Shown here: piece after piece, positions 6,999 through 7,002 of the stretch | Layout of the letters: the number at the start of each line of letters is the position of its first letter | Numbering within the stretch: position 1 is the first letter of the stretch | NCBI GenBank assembly: GCA_002725925.1 | Contig: PBRL01000078.1 | Location: 1 to 7,002 of the forward strand | Length of the DNA stretch: 7,002 bases | Source of the DNA: Chloroflexota bacterium | GTDB lineage: Bacteria; Chloroflexota; Dehalococcoidia; Lucifugimonadales; Lucifugimonadaceae | Reading direction: 5' to 3' | Notes under the pieces: model-generated | Told to the model about the DNA's origin: nothing | What the model saw: only the letters and a program-made list of their open reading frames with translations | Databases searched by the model: none | Made by a program: the position numbers and the translations under genes

Positions 6999-7002
6999 AC
7001 AC

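Larger units (their letters stand above)
6755..7002. other. Non-coding, repeat-bearing region to the right edge
   Basis: No convincing coding region is present in this ~250 bp on either strand. It holds a 9-bp direct repeat ATATTCATA (6792-6800 and 6802-6810), a 7-bp inverted repeat TACATAT/ATATGTA (6799-6805, 6814-6820), the TGGGGACAC tandem pair and two further hairpin-forming repeats listed separately. The density of short repeats suggests the edge of a small mobile or extragenic repeat element, but none can be named from what is visible. Confidence 0.5.

Noticed and set aside
6672..7002. tRNA-Ala 3' end as an integration (att) site
   Set aside because: I found no second copy of the tRNA 3' end downstream in the window and no integrase gene.

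Overview
The window looks like a chromosomal segment from a bacterium of the FCB superphylum, in the Marinimicrobia / Calditrichota / Ignavibacteria range. The main reason is that two separate proteins end in a type IX secretion (Por) C-terminal sorting domain with the characteristic YPNPFN motif; the first has the long form NYPNPFNPFTTVRYDLP, typical of those phyla. This placement is inferred from motifs, not from a marker gene.

Layout: positions 2-439 (+) are the 3' end of a secreted protein carrying a T9SS sorting tail, closed by a clear intrinsic terminator at 461-490. After an AT-rich gap, 676-2091 (+) encodes a HisC-like PLP-dependent aminotransferase with a twin-arginine signal peptide at the front and a T9SS sorting domain at the back. 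Convergent to it, an apparent two-gene minus-strand operon runs 5990 to 2113. It encodes a secreted DUF885-family protein (4335-5990), then 11 bp later a lipoprotein dipeptidyl-peptidase-IV-like S9 peptidase (2113-4323). Divergent from that operon is a small YggT-family membrane protein (6215-6472, +). A complete tRNA-Ala(CGC) gene follows (6620-6692, +) with its own terminator. The last ~240 bp hold no convincing gene but carry a tandem TGGGGACAC repeat and nested inverted repeats.

All four large genes encode exported proteins. The DPP-IV homologue should release dipeptides from peptides, the DUF885 protein resembles a peptidase-like family but lacks part of its expected metal motif, and the aminotransferase is predicted to reach the cell surface or exterior. 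Together they suggest peptide and amino-acid processing outside the cytoplasm. The link between the aminotransferase and the convergent peptidase operon rests on proximity only. The least ordinary items are the Tat-plus-T9SS aminotransferase, the DUF885 protein with a broken HExxPGH-type motif, and the repeat-rich tail downstream of the tRNA.
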